NCBI RefSeq assembly: GCF_045291395.1
Contig: NZ_CP152342.1
Location: 434,001 to 498,000 of the forward strand
DNA: 64,000 nucleotides
DNA from: MR-S7 sp000400995
GTDB lineage: Bacteria > Pseudomonadota > Gammaproteobacteria > Burkholderiales > Burkholderiaceae_C
Direction of reading: 5' to 3'
A program made the translations under genes and the position numbers. The notes below the pieces were generated by a model. It did no database searches, was not told the origin of the DNA, and was given only the letters and a program-made list of their open reading frames with translations. Shown here piece by piece: positions 8,275 to 16,200 of this stretch (positions are counted from its first letter, which is position 1; each line of letters starts with the position of its first letter).

Positions 8275-10401
8275 TCAGTCGTTGGAAAGAATCAGAGCAT
8301 CCAGGGCGATGGCGCCTTGGGGTCGCGCCAATAAGGGGTTGATTTCGATGTCGGTGACCTCGGCGGGCATCGCCAGCGCCGCGCGTGACACCGCAGCGAT
8401 CGCGTGGCACACGGCGTCCAGGTCGACGGGAGCCGCACCGCGGTATCCCGTCAGCAGGCGGTAGCCGCGCAACTCGCGCAGCATGTCGTGTGCGATGCGC
8501 TCATCGACAGGCAGCAGGCGGTGGCTCACATCGCGGAAGATCTCCGTGAAGACTCCACCTACACCCACCGTCATCGCGAGGCCGAAGACCGGGTCGCGCG
8601 TAACGCCCACGATCAGCTCGCACACGCCGCTTTCCATGCGCTGGACCAGCACGCCCTTGATCTGCGCGCCGGGTACGTGCCGCTTTGCGCTGCTCATCAC
8701 TTCCTGGCTGGCTTTGCGCACGGCGGCTTCGTTCGTCAGGCGCAGGCGCACGCCGCCCACTTCGGTCTTGTGGGCAATGTCGGGACTGAGGACTTTCAGT
8801 GCCACCGGGTAGCCCATCTCGCTGGCATGCAGCGCTGCCTGCTCGGGCGTTGCCGCAGGCCGTTCCTCGCACACCGGCACGCCATACCCGGCCAGCATGC
8901 GCTTGGCTTCGTACTCGTCGAGCTTGCGAGGAACCGGCACCGGGTCTTTGCCGAAAAGCATTTGGGCTCGCAATTGAGTCCAATGACCTCGCTGGCCGGC
9001 TTCCTCGAACCAGGGCAGGTATACCGCCATAGCATCCACGGCGCGGGCCGCGTCGGTAAACACCGGTACGCCTGCGGTCTGCAGGCGCTCGCGCGAGCTT
9101 GCCTTGCCGGTATCGATGGCGATGAACAGGCGCCCCGATGTGCGGGAGGCTTCAATCAACTCGTCCGCTATCCGGTCGAGCAAGTAACCCGTGCCATAGA
9201 CCAGCACGGCATCCACATCGTCGTTCTGCGCCAGTGCATCGAACACTTTGGCGGCGATGCCTTCGCGGTTATAGAGATTGGCGGTCAGATCGATGGGGTT
9301 GGCAACCATGGCCAGTTCCGGCGCGGTGTAGCGTAGGTGCTGCTGCAGCGCTTCGGGAAGCGTGGGCACCTGCAGGCCTTGCGTGACCAGCATGTCTGTC
9401 AGCAGCCCGCCCATGGCACCGGAGATGGATGCCACCGCGATGCGCCGCCCGCCACGCCGCCCACGAAAGCCCGCCAGATAGGCCAGGTCCACCAGATGCC
9501 CCGGATCGCGCGCCTGCATGACGCCCAACTGGCGGAAGGCGGCGCGGTTGATGGCCCGGTTGCCCGCGAGCGAGGCAGTGTGCGACATCGCGGCGGCACA
9601 GCCTTGCTCCGTCTCGCCGGACTTGATCAGGATCAGAGGCTTGCCGGCTTGGCTGAAGCGCTGTGCAACGTCGATGAACCGGGCGCCGTCGCGCAGCCCC
9701 TCCACGTAGCCGATGACAGCATGCGTCTCCTCGTCTTCCGCCAGATAGTCCAGGAACTGAGAAAACTCCAGACAGGCTTCGTTGCCCGTGTTGATAAACT
9801 GGCTGAAGCGCACGCCGCGTTCGCAGCCGGCTGCATAGATCACCGCGCTCATGTTGCCGCTTTGGGTGACGAGGGCGGTGTGGCCCAGTTCGCGCGGCGG
9901 GTAGTCCTTGAGTAGCGTGGCGAAGGCCGTGATAGCGCGCGTATTCATGTTGGCCAGGCCCATGCAGTTCGGCCCGCAAATTGCCATGCCAGTTTCCCGG
10001 GCAAAGGCTTCAAGTTCGCGTTGCCGGGCTGCACCCTCTTCGCCGGCTTCAGCGTAGCCGGCGGCATAGACGATGGCCGCGCGCACACCCTTGGCGTGGC
10101 AGCGCTGCAGCGTGGGCTGCACCGCGTCGGCACCGATGGCGAGCACCACAACGTCGGGCGCTTGGGGCAGCGACTCGATGTCCGGATAGCAGCGCAGGCC
10201 ATGCATCTCCTGGTATTTTGGGTTGATGGGGTAGACCGCGCCGCCATAGCCGAAATCGACCAAGTGATCGATGGCAATGCCACCCAGGCGCTTGGGATCC
10301 GCCGACGCGCCGATGACGGCGATGGAGCGCGGGTCCAGCAGGCACTGCATGGCGGTCGCAGCGGCAGCGTGAGAGGGCAGGGGAAGTTGCGGCTTATTCA
10401 C
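8275..10401 (-). CDS. ADP-forming acyl-CoA ligase (acetate--CoA ligase family, fused subunits)
   Basis: A 708-residue fusion of the alpha and beta modules of ADP-forming acyl-CoA synthetases. The CoA-binding domain starts SIAVIGASADPKRLGGIA. The succinyl-CoA-ligase-like domains follow, with the likely phosphohistidine in MSHTASLAG near residue 275. The ATP-grasp domain begins near residue 490 (LDEYEAKRMLAGYGVPV) and includes YPVALKVLSPDIAHKTEVGGV. It should activate a carboxylate to its CoA thioester with ATP to ADP, the entry step for the operon's substrate. Its first codons overlap the stop of the enoyl-CoA hydratase-like gene by eight bases. The exact acid cannot be told from sequence. Confidence 0.9.
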   Translation of the reverse strand: MNKPQLPLPSHAAAATAMQCLLDPRSIAVIGASADPKRLGGIAIDHLVDFGYGGAVYPINPKYQEMHGLRCYPDIESLPQAPDVVVLAIGADAVQPTLQRCHAKGVRAAIVYAAGYAEAGEEGAARQRELEAFARETGMAICGPNCMGLANMNTRAITAFATLLKDYPPRELGHTALVTQSGNMSAVIYAAGCERGVRFSQFINTGNEACLEFSQFLDYLAEDEETHAVIGYVEGLRDGARFIDVAQRFSQAGKPLILIKSGETEQGCAAAMSHTASLAGNRAINRAAFRQLGVMQARDPGHLVDLAYLAGFRGRRGGRRIAVASISGAMGGLLTDMLVTQGLQVPTLPEALQQHLRYTAPELAMVANPIDLTANLYNREGIAAKVFDALAQNDDVDAVLVYGTGYLLDRIADELIEASRTSGRLFIAIDTGKASSRERLQTAGVPVFTDAARAVDAMAVYLPWFEEAGQRGHWTQLRAQMLFGKDPVPVPRKLDEYEAKRMLAGYGVPVCEERPAATPEQAALHASEMGYPVALKVLSPDIAHKTEVGGVRLRLTNEAAVRKASQEVMSSAKRHVPGAQIKGVLVQRMESGVCELIVGVTRDPVFGLAMTVGVGGVFTEIFRDVSHRLLPVDERIAHDMLRELRGYRLLTGYRGAAPVDLDAVCHAIAAVSRAALAMPAEVTDIEINPLLARPQGAIALDALILSND

Positions 10402-11206
10402 CGGCCTTCTCCAGGTCGGTCTTGTTGTGCTCGATCACCTTCGACATGCCCTTGTCCCGGATTTCGGCGAATTCCGACGAGGCATGCGTGACCTGGTGGG
10501 TATCGAAGTGCGCCAGCACAGCGTTGCGGAAACCCTGAATGTCGTAGGTGCGGTTGAGGGACTTCTTCAGCGCACGCATCGCGAAGGGCGGTGCCTGGGC
10601 GATGCGCTCGGCCACGGTCATCGTGGCGTCGTCCAACATGTCGCGCGCCACCACGCGGTTGACCATGCCGATGCGGTAGGCCTCGTCGGCCGTAATGCGC
10701 TCGCCCGTAAAGAGGAATTCCTTGGCATGGCGCAACCCCATCACCCAGGGCTGGAACAGCACCTCGGTGGCCGCCAATCCCATGGAGAACATGACCGAAT
10801 CCCAGAACCAGGCATCGTCCGCCGCGACGATGAGGTCGGCCATATTGGCCAGCATGAAGCCCCCGGCCACACAGGCCCCCTGCACCTGCGCGACGACGGG
10901 CTTGGGGCAGTCCCAGATGTTCAGGCAGTAGTCGAGGTAGTGGAACTCCTCGTAGCGCCAGCGTTCCTGGGCGGTGAAGTCCGAGCGTTTTTCCTGCGCT
11001 TCCTTCAGGTCGTGGCCAGACGAAAAATGCTTGCCTTTGCCAGCCAGCACGATGACGCGCACCGATTCGTCTTTGGTGGCATCGGCAATGGCTTCATCCA
11101 GCGCGATCAGCATCTGCCGGGTCTGGGCATTCGCCGCACCCGCTCGGTTGAGCCAAATGCGGCGCACGGCGCCTTGGTTTTCGATGATCAATGAGGTGTC
11201 CTGCAT
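10394..11206 (-). CDS. Enoyl-CoA hydratase/isomerase family protein lacking the hydratase glutamates
   Basis: 270 residues of the crotonase fold, with AGKGKHFSSGHDLKE for CoA and oxyanion binding and QGACVAGGFMLANMADLIVAA for the second oxyanion loop. The two glutamates of classical hydratases (rat Glu144 and Glu164) appear replaced (GGFMLA and WDSVMF), so simple enoyl-CoA hydration is doubtful; another crotonase reaction is likely. Start 11206 is chosen because GGAG lies about nine bases upstream, unlike the longer candidate at 11233. It is the first gene of the leftward operon, divergent from an IclR regulator, and overlaps the acyl-CoA ligase start. Confidence 0.85.
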   Translation of the reverse strand: MQDTSLIIENQGAVRRIWLNRAGAANAQTRQMLIALDEAIADATKDESVRVIVLAGKGKHFSSGHDLKEAQEKRSDFTAQERWRYEEFHYLDYCLNIWDCPKPVVAQVQGACVAGGFMLANMADLIVAADDAWFWDSVMFSMGLAATEVLFQPWVMGLRHAKEFLFTGERITADEAYRIGMVNRVVARDMLDDATMTVAERIAQAPPFAMRALKKSLNRTYDIQGFRNAVLAHFDTHQVTHASSEFAEIRDKGMSKVIEHNKTDLEKAGE

Positions 11207-11286
11207 GTCGTCTCCGTTCAATACGGTGGTCATGCTAGGAAGGGTTAATTCATAATTCAAACAAAATTAATAGAAATGTGCACAAT
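11207..11286. promoter_or_regulatory. Divergent AT-rich promoter region of the first catabolic operon
   Basis: Only 80 bases separate the hydratase-like gene and the first IclR gene, so promoters for both and the regulator site must lie here. The segment 11244-11280 is AT-rich inside a GC-rich genome and carries TTAATT at 11245-11250 mirrored by AATTAA at 11265-11270. Assignment as an IclR-type operator is inference from position and symmetry. Confidence 0.5.
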
Positions 11287-12078
11287 ATGAACACCACACC
11301 AAAGAAGGTCGAGGGAGCCCAAAGCGTCTACCGTGCTCTGGACATGCTGGGGCTCATCGCGCGCGGCCACGTCGATGGCGTTCCACTCGGCGATTTAGTC
11401 ACAGCAATGGGACTGGACCGAACAACGGCCTACCGTCTGGTGAGCACACTGGAGCATGAAAACCTGATCGAACGCCACTCGGATTCGCGCCGTTACAGGC
11501 TGGGCATGGCGGCCATGCAGATCGGACTGACGACCATGAGCCGCGCGCCCATACTGGAGGAATGCCTGCCGGTGATGCAGGCGCTGGCACGCGAGAGCGA
11601 AGACACGGTGTTCCTCATCGTGCGCAACGGCGACTATGCGCACTGTCTGCATCTGGAGCAAGGCGCCTTTCCCATCCGAGCGACCACGCAACACGTGGAC
11701 GGCCTGCGGCTGCTGGGCCTGGGAACGGCAGGCCAGGCACTGCTCGCGACCTTGCCAGACGAAGAGATCGAATCGATCCACCGACGCAATCAGGTCGACT
11801 ACCTGCAGCACGACTTTCCGTTGCCCCGGCTGCTGCGAACCGTCGCTCAAATTCGGCGTGACGGCTATGCTGTCACCACGGACATCATCACGCCAGGCGT
11901 GCGCGGCGTAGGTGTGGCCTTCGGAGTGGGCGAAGGCGGGCATGCCGCCATCAGCATTGCCAGCATCGCTAACCGCATGCCGCCACTGCGCGGAGCATGG
12001 CTGGTCGACCGCATTCGCGCCCGCCTGGACGAAAACGGATTCATTTCCGTGCCCGGCAATTCACTACATCACACCTAA
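11287..12078 (+). CDS. IclR-family transcriptional regulator
   Basis: 263 residues. The N-terminal winged helix-turn-helix spans about residues 10-75 (AQSVYRALDMLGLIARG, then LDRTTAYRLVSTLEHENLIER). The C-terminal effector domain has EDTVFLIVRNGDYAHCLHLEQG and GLGTAGQALLATLP. The start at 11287 (MNTTPKK) is preferred over a GTG at 11278. It is divergent from the leftward operon starting at 11206, the standard arrangement for an IclR protein that senses the pathway's substrate. A second, clearly related IclR gene starts four bases after its stop, so the two are co-transcribed. Confidence 0.93.
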   Translation: MNTTPKKVEGAQSVYRALDMLGLIARGHVDGVPLGDLVTAMGLDRTTAYRLVSTLEHENLIERHSDSRRYRLGMAAMQIGLTTMSRAPILEECLPVMQALARESEDTVFLIVRNGDYAHCLHLEQGAFPIRATTQHVDGLRLLGLGTAGQALLATLPDEEIESIHRRNQVDYLQHDFPLPRLLRTVAQIRRDGYAVTTDIITPGVRGVGVAFGVGEGGHAAISIASIANRMPPLRGAWLVDRIRARLDENGFISVPGNSLHHT

Positions 12079-12082
12079 GTAC

Positions 12083-12865
12083 ATGGATACAGCCATCACT
12101 GCGCCCGAGCCTCGCATCCAGACCGTCCAGGCAGTATCCCGGGCGATATTCCTGCTGAAGTTGCTGGCGCGCGGCCATGCGGACGGCCAGACCGTGCAGG
12201 TGCTCACCTCAGACTCGGGGCTGAACCGCTCCACCGTGATCCGCCTGCTGGGCTGCCTGGAACACTCCGGCTATGTACAGCGCCACGCCGAGGCAGGCCT
12301 GTACAGGCTGGGCCTTAATGCCATGCAACTCGGCCTGACGGCTATGAGCAGACCTCCCATCGTGGAGCGTTGCCGTCCGATAATGCAGTCGATTGCACGC
12401 TCGACGGAAGACACCGTGTTCCTCATCGTGCGCAACGGCGACTTCGCGCACTGCCTGCACTTGGAGGAAGGGGCATTCCCCGTGCGCGCTATCACTTCGC
12501 TCGTCGGCAGCTTCCGCCTCATGGGAGAGGGGACAGCAGGGCAGGCCCTGCTGGCTACGCTCAGCGATGAAGAGCTGCGTGCGCTCTATGAGCGCCATGC
12601 GGTCACCTACACACGCAAAGGCTTCACGGAGGACCAACTGCAACAAATGGTGCAGCGCACGCGCAGGGAGCGCTATTCCACGGGGCTCGGCCTTGTCGCA
12701 CAGGGGGCGAACGCCATCGGCGTGCCGTTCGAGGCGACGCCGGGGCACTATGCCGCCTTGAGCGTGGGTGCGATCGCCTCGCGTATGGACAGCAAGCGCC
12801 GCTCGCAGATCGCGCAAAAGGTGAAGGATGCGCTTCGCCGATGGGGATTTACGCCATTTTTCTGA
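12083..12865 (+). CDS. IclR-family transcriptional regulator, tandem paralogue
   Basis: 260 residues with the same layout as its upstream neighbour: DNA-binding domain (VQAVSRAIFLLKLLARGHADG, LNRSTVIRLLGCLEHSGYVQR) and effector domain containing the shared block EDTVFLIVRNGDFAHCLHLEEG. The start is only four bases after the previous stop; longer frames read into that gene. The block DTVFLIVRNGD is identical in both, pointing to duplication. Such proteins act as dimers or tetramers, so hetero-oligomers are conceivable. Its likely targets are the divergent operon at 3.9-11.2 kb and possibly its own promoter. Confidence 0.92.
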   Translation: MDTAITAPEPRIQTVQAVSRAIFLLKLLARGHADGQTVQVLTSDSGLNRSTVIRLLGCLEHSGYVQRHAEAGLYRLGLNAMQLGLTAMSRPPIVERCRPIMQSIARSTEDTVFLIVRNGDFAHCLHLEEGAFPVRAITSLVGSFRLMGEGTAGQALLATLSDEELRALYERHAVTYTRKGFTEDQLQQMVQRTRRERYSTGLGLVAQGANAIGVPFEATPGHYAALSVGAIASRMDSKRRSQIAQKVKDALRRWGFTPFF

Positions 12866-12902
12866 ACAGCACTTTCCGGCTTCTCGTGGCATCGCGCTCA
12901 GG

Positions 12903-13075
12903 GATGCGCCTTTATTTCGAGCCAATACTCCCGGCCCGCCGAAGCGGTCAGCGCCATGGTAGCGTTCGCGGGAATAGTCATCGGTGCGGCTGCAGCCTTC
13001 ATAGCCGCCGGCTTGCTGGCGGTTTACTCCCCAGTTCTTGCTATCGCCCCGCGCGCTCATAGTCGTTGTAGAAGT
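12903..13075 (-). pseudogene. Remnant of a Gly/Arg/Tyr-rich protein gene (copy 1)
   Basis: Read leftward, this segment encodes GDSKNWGVNRQQAGGYEG, then SRTDDYSRERYHGADRFGG. It matches in order the N-terminal part of the gene at 18816-19561 (RDSENWGANRQHGGDYEG, then SRDRYPDRWG). No start codon in phase, ribosome site or C-terminal half remains. It lies between the second IclR gene and the RadC remnant. It is one of three decayed copies in the window; the others are at 18816-19561 and 33685-33820. Confidence 0.7.
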
Positions 13076-13086
13076 CGCGGCTGTGC

Positions 13087-13428
13087 GTGCAAGCGACGGC
13101 TGAGCAAATCCTGGAGGCTGAGCGCCAAGTTGTCGACCGGAAGATGCTGCGTGGCGAGCAGTTCACTTCGATAGCGATGGCTAGGGGTTATGTGCGCGCG
13201 AAGCTTGGGGGCTTTGACCGACGGCAGCGCTTCATGCGCCACGTGCGCACGACCCGCGCGCTATCGCATGCCGACCTGATCCGCATCGTCCGGTTGGCAC
13301 ATGCCTGCTCACCGCTGCTTCGCGCGGCGGCTCTTCGCAACTTGGTCGCGGCCACGCCTATCGAGGTCACCTATGGGCACTGCTATGCGGTGAGGCGCCG
13401 GCTGGTGCGCATGCACTACCGGCTGTAG
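13087..13428 (+). pseudogene. Fragment of a RadC-like JAB protein with an unrelated tail
   Basis: A GTG-initiated frame of 113 residues. Residues 1-43 (TAEQILEAERQVVDRKMLRG, then FTSIAMARGYVRAKLGGF) look like the region preceding the JAB metalloprotease domain of plasmid and ICE-borne RadC proteins. The JAMM motif (HxH and SxxxD) is missing; the frame instead continues into a basic stretch (RALSHADLIRIVRLAHACS onward) that I do not recognise. It is best explained as a deletion junction inside a former integrative element, although a functional fusion cannot be excluded. RadC genes are typical partners of the small ICE genes that follow. Confidence 0.6.
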
Positions 13429-13649
13429 GGCCGCGGCACGTTCGCTCTGCAAGGAGCTCCCGGTGTGGCGCCGCGGACGCTCGCCAAGAGCTGGCGTGCA
13501 GGACGAGCTTTTGGGTGGCGAGCGGACCAGGCTCGCACGACACTGCAGCGAACAGCCCACGACGACGAAGTCTGAGCACTGCTTTTCCAAGCCATTCCTA
13601 TGGCAACGATCCCCCTGCGCCTGCTCGACAAAGAGCGGTGCGCAATTTT

Positions 13650-13710
13650 TCAACCCTGACGGGCACCGCCCGCTGGGGATGGAGCCTGTCTTCTTTTGAA
13701 AGGAGAGAGG
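13650..13710 (+). promoter_or_regulatory. Structured leader A (CCCTGACGGGC type)
   Basis: The sequence CAACCCTGACGGGCACC then GCCCGCTGGGG folds into a GGGC/GCCC hairpin, followed by a G-rich segment and the ribosome site AAAGGAGAGAGG. Similar leaders precede the next two genes (14031-14096 and 14691-14757). The pattern resembles the radC RNA motif known from ICE-type genes in proteobacteria; this is recalled from memory and not modelled. Confidence 0.5.
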
Positions 13711-13920
13711 ATGGTCAAGCAGAGACTTCAGGCTTTCATCAAGCAGTCGGGCGACTCATTTTCTTTGCCCTCGCGTTCCTCATCGCGGGCGCGAATCTCA
13801 GTAAGGGAGAGTGAAACGGATATTCTGTTCTTGTTCCTGATCGCTTGCCCGCTGCTCGCGCTTGCCGTCTACGTGTCCACGCAGGAGACGGCTCCCGGCA
13901 AGAAGGACCGCAGCGAATAA
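13711..13920 (+). CDS. Small single-pass membrane protein (69 aa)
   Basis: The frame opens MVKQRLQAFIKQSGDSF after an excellent AAAGGAGAGAGG ribosome site. A basic, Ser/Arg-rich N-terminal half (residues 1-35) precedes one hydrophobic helix, ILFLFLIACPLLALAVYV (about residues 38-57), and a charged tail ending KKDRSE. The positive N-terminal half suggests it faces the cytoplasm. I know no function. It is the first of three small genes with similar leaders in an ICE-like remnant, and a hairpin with a T run follows it. Confidence 0.65.
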   Translation: MVKQRLQAFIKQSGDSFSLPSRSSSRARISVRESETDILFLFLIACPLLALAVYVSTQETAPGKKDRSE

Positions 13921-13963
13921 TCTATCGCCTGAATCTGAGCGCCAGACCGGCGCACCAAACCAG

Positions 13964-14000
13964 AACCCGCGACCCGACACCAGTCGGACGCGGGTTTTTT
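13964..14000 (+). terminator. Rho-independent terminator
   Basis: AACCCGCGACCCGAC is mirrored by GTCGGACGCGGGTT across a short ACCA loop, with one mismatch, and ends in six T. It follows the small membrane-protein gene by 44 bases. Confidence 0.8.
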
Positions 14001-14030
14001 GCATCTTACCGCGCGCGGCTGGGATCACAT

Positions 14031-14096
14031 CAACCACCCGAGCGGGCACCATTGCCCGCCGGGCTGGGGCTCGTCTCTTTCCAAGGAGATCGAGAC
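14031..14096 (+). promoter_or_regulatory. Structured leader B
   Basis: A perfect seven-base hairpin, GCGGGCA (14042-14048) with TGCCCGC (14053-14059), is followed by GGGGCTGGGGCTC and the ribosome site AAGGAGATCGAGAC. Layout and spacing match leaders A and C, which suggests a shared regulatory RNA element. Confidence 0.5.
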
Positions 14097-14642
14097 ATGT
14101 GCAAACCAAAAGACGCCGCATCCCCTGAGCTTGTTCCTGCTCCCGGCAACGCCGACTCGGCGTTGGCCGGGCCGGCAACCAACCACCACCACCTTGATAC
14201 GATCGACCAGGATTTGCTGGCAGCGATCGTTGCGCTGCGCGAGCAACTGCAGGGCCCCCGCATCGGGGACTACGTGCTGTTCGCCAGCGGGCAGTTGGAG
14301 CGCTTCAGCCATCAGTGGCCCGACGGCATGCAGACCTCGCCAAAGGGATCGTTCTACCTGAGCGGATCCGGCCGCGGCAGCTTCAGCGGCGGCCTCAACC
14401 CCGCAACGCCCACGGGGGCGCTGAAGCTCACGCCCGTGTCCCTCCATGGCGAGTTCTGGTTCTTCCACCACGGAAGGCCTGGGGCCGGCCGCGGGGTTTA
14501 CTTCCAGATCCCGTGCCGTGTCTTCCGCACCGCAGCGCCGTACACCGGCTTCCTCGGCGCCGCCTTCCAGCCGGCACCCGAGTACATCGAGCCGCGGAAG
14601 GCGTACCTGGCCCGCCAACTAGCGGCCCGCAGCGAGGTGTAG
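14097..14642 (+). CDS. Hypothetical protein, ICE-type cargo (181 aa)
   Basis: Unrecognised soluble protein. The start at 14097 follows AAGGAGAT. A polar, Pro/Ala/His-rich first 30 residues lead into a helix (LDTIDQDLLAAIVALREQLQ) and a globular part with IGDYVLFASGQLERFSHQWPD, GSFYLSGSGRGSFSGGLNP and EFWFFHHGRPGAGRGVYFQIPCRVFR. The dense aromatic and glycine pattern suggests a compact beta-rich fold. No signal peptide, no membrane helix. It sits between two other small genes with similar leaders downstream of a RadC fragment, the usual setting of accessory genes on integrative and conjugative elements. Confidence 0.75.
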   Translation: MCKPKDAASPELVPAPGNADSALAGPATNHHHLDTIDQDLLAAIVALREQLQGPRIGDYVLFASGQLERFSHQWPDGMQTSPKGSFYLSGSGRGSFSGGLNPATPTGALKLTPVSLHGEFWFFHHGRPGAGRGVYFQIPCRVFRTAAPYTGFLGAAFQPAPEYIEPRKAYLARQLAARSEV

Positions 14643-14690
14643 CGGACAGCCAGCCGGCATGCGAGTGCCGTGCCTGCCGCAGCCCTCCTT

Positions 14691-14757
14691 CTAAAAACCC
14701 CTGACGGGCAGTTCGCGCCCCGGGGGCGCTGTCCGTCGCCTCCTCAGGAGATCGAAG
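14691..14757 (+). promoter_or_regulatory. Structured leader C
   Basis: AACCCCTGACGGGCAGTTCGC then GCCCCGGGGGCGCTG again gives a GGGC/GCCC hairpin followed by a G-rich arm, then CTCAGGAGATCGAAG as ribosome site. The block CCCTGACGGGCA is shared exactly with leader A. Confidence 0.5.
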
Positions 14758-15267
14758 ATGACACTGAAAACCACCCAGCTGACCGCCATCACCGCGGCCA
14801 GTTGCAGCGCGAAACCCGCTTCGTGCGATGCGGCCGCCATCACCCTCAAGCAGGTCTGCTCGGACCACGGCTTCGACGACTACGACGTTGCTGGCCATCC
14901 GGAGATCTACCGCGTGTGCGTCGGGCACGGCCTGAAGCACGGCGACGTCTTCAACGTGTACGGGCCGGCAGGTAAACGGGGCGCCACCTGGTGTGGAAAC
15001 CTGGAGGCCTCGCTGGCACGCTCCCTTTGCGTCAATGCGGATATCGTGGGAGTGGCCGACCCCCAGGCACTTTCGCGGCACGCAGGCTCGCCAGTTGCGG
15101 CGGCACCGCTCTCGACGATCTGCCCGAATCACCGCTACTGCCTGCTTGACGACGGCATGGGCGAACTCGCATTTGTCAGCGCAGGCGCCTGGGCGGCGGC
15201 CATGTACCACGCCGACAGCGGCGCAGGAGCCGACAGCCTATGTGTGTCGCGAAGCAGGTCAACGTGA
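14758..15267 (+). CDS. Hypothetical protein, ICE-type cargo (169 aa)
   Basis: A 169-residue protein of unknown function behind a clear AGGAGAT site. It starts MTLKTTQLTAITAASCSAK and contains a block, HGFDDYDVAGHPEIYRVCVG, followed by HGDVFNVYGPAGKRGATWCGN. It has eight cysteines, unusually many for this genome, but no CxxC pairs. No signal peptide or membrane segment. Its last nine bases overlap the stop region of the convergent LysR gene. It is the last of the three leader-bearing genes of the element remnant. Confidence 0.7.
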   Translation: MTLKTTQLTAITAASCSAKPASCDAAAITLKQVCSDHGFDDYDVAGHPEIYRVCVGHGLKHGDVFNVYGPAGKRGATWCGNLEASLARSLCVNADIVGVADPQALSRHAGSPVAAAPLSTICPNHRYCLLDDGMGELAFVSAGAWAAAMYHADSGAGADSLCVSRSRST

Positions 15268-16191
15268 CTTGCCGCGACGCTTACGCTTTATCAGCGTGCT
15301 CTTCATGTGTTCCTGCAGTACCTGGGCAAAGGCCAGTGCAGCAGGCGGCAGCACTCGGTCCCGCAGACTGAGCATGCAAAGTTCTCGTCGCACGACAGGT
15401 TCGACTAGCGGAAGAAACGCAACTTGGCTGGGATGGCGTGCAAGCCCGGTATAGGAGGGCAGCACGCTGATACCCGCACCGGCCTGAACCAACGCGACCG
15501 CCGTGGCGATGGACGAGACCTCGCACTGCTTCTGCAAGCTCAGCCCCAACGCATCGGAGGTTCCGTTCACCAGCATCTGCAGCGCGTTGTCCGGCGTGAA
15601 AGCGATCATTGGATGGCTTCCCAGGTCGGCCCACCGCACGCGCGGCTGGCTAGCCAGTGCATGGCCTGGCGGTACAGCCACAAGCAAGTCATCGGCCATC
15701 AGATCCTCAGCGACCAGCAGTTCAAGCCGGCTGCGGTCGACCGGCGCGATGCCCAGATCCGCTTGGCCATCCTGGACCAACCGCTGGATTCCGGCGGGTG
15801 TCGCGTCGTCGCGCAGCACCAGTTGTACATCGGGGTGCATAGCCTGGAACGAGACCAGAATGCCGGGCAGCAGCGTGGAGGCAAAGGTGGGCGTCATCGC
15901 CACCGTCAGCCGCCCCATCGCGCGCTTGGCCCGGGTGCACGTGAAGGCGACCGCCTGGTGCAGGTCCACCAGCAAGCGCTCGGCCAGCGGAAAGAAGTCG
16001 CGCCCGGCATCGGTCAGTTGCACCTGTCGGGTCGTTCGTTCGAACAGGCGGAGCTCCATGTCCTCTTCCAAGGCACGGATCAACATGCTCAGCGCGGACT
16101 GCGTGAGGTGCAGGCGTTCGGCGGCTGCTGAAAAGCCGCCAAGTTGTGCAACGGCTACGAACGCGCGAAGGTGGCGCAGGGTGATGTTCAT
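15259..16191 (-). CDS. LysR-family transcriptional regulator
   Basis: 310 residues. The N-terminal winged helix-turn-helix reads TLRHLRAFVAVAQLGGFSAAAERLHLTQSALSMLIRALEEDM in outline (residues 4-50), followed by the linker helix and the periplasmic-binding-like effector domain (about 90-300). The ATG at 16191 is preferred over a GTG one codon earlier. It is divergent from the FAD oxidoreductase and Bug genes with a palindrome at 16201-16224 immediately upstream of its start, so it probably controls both itself and those genes in response to a small carboxylate. Confidence 0.94.
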   Translation of the reverse strand: MNITLRHLRAFVAVAQLGGFSAAAERLHLTQSALSMLIRALEEDMELRLFERTTRQVQLTDAGRDFFPLAERLLVDLHQAVAFTCTRAKRAMGRLTVAMTPTFASTLLPGILVSFQAMHPDVQLVLRDDATPAGIQRLVQDGQADLGIAPVDRSRLELLVAEDLMADDLLVAVPPGHALASQPRVRWADLGSHPMIAFTPDNALQMLVNGTSDALGLSLQKQCEVSSIATAVALVQAGAGISVLPSYTGLARHPSQVAFLPLVEPVVRRELCMLSLRDRVLPPAALAFAQVLQEHMKSTLIKRKRRGKSR

Positions 16192-16200
16192 CACAAAATC

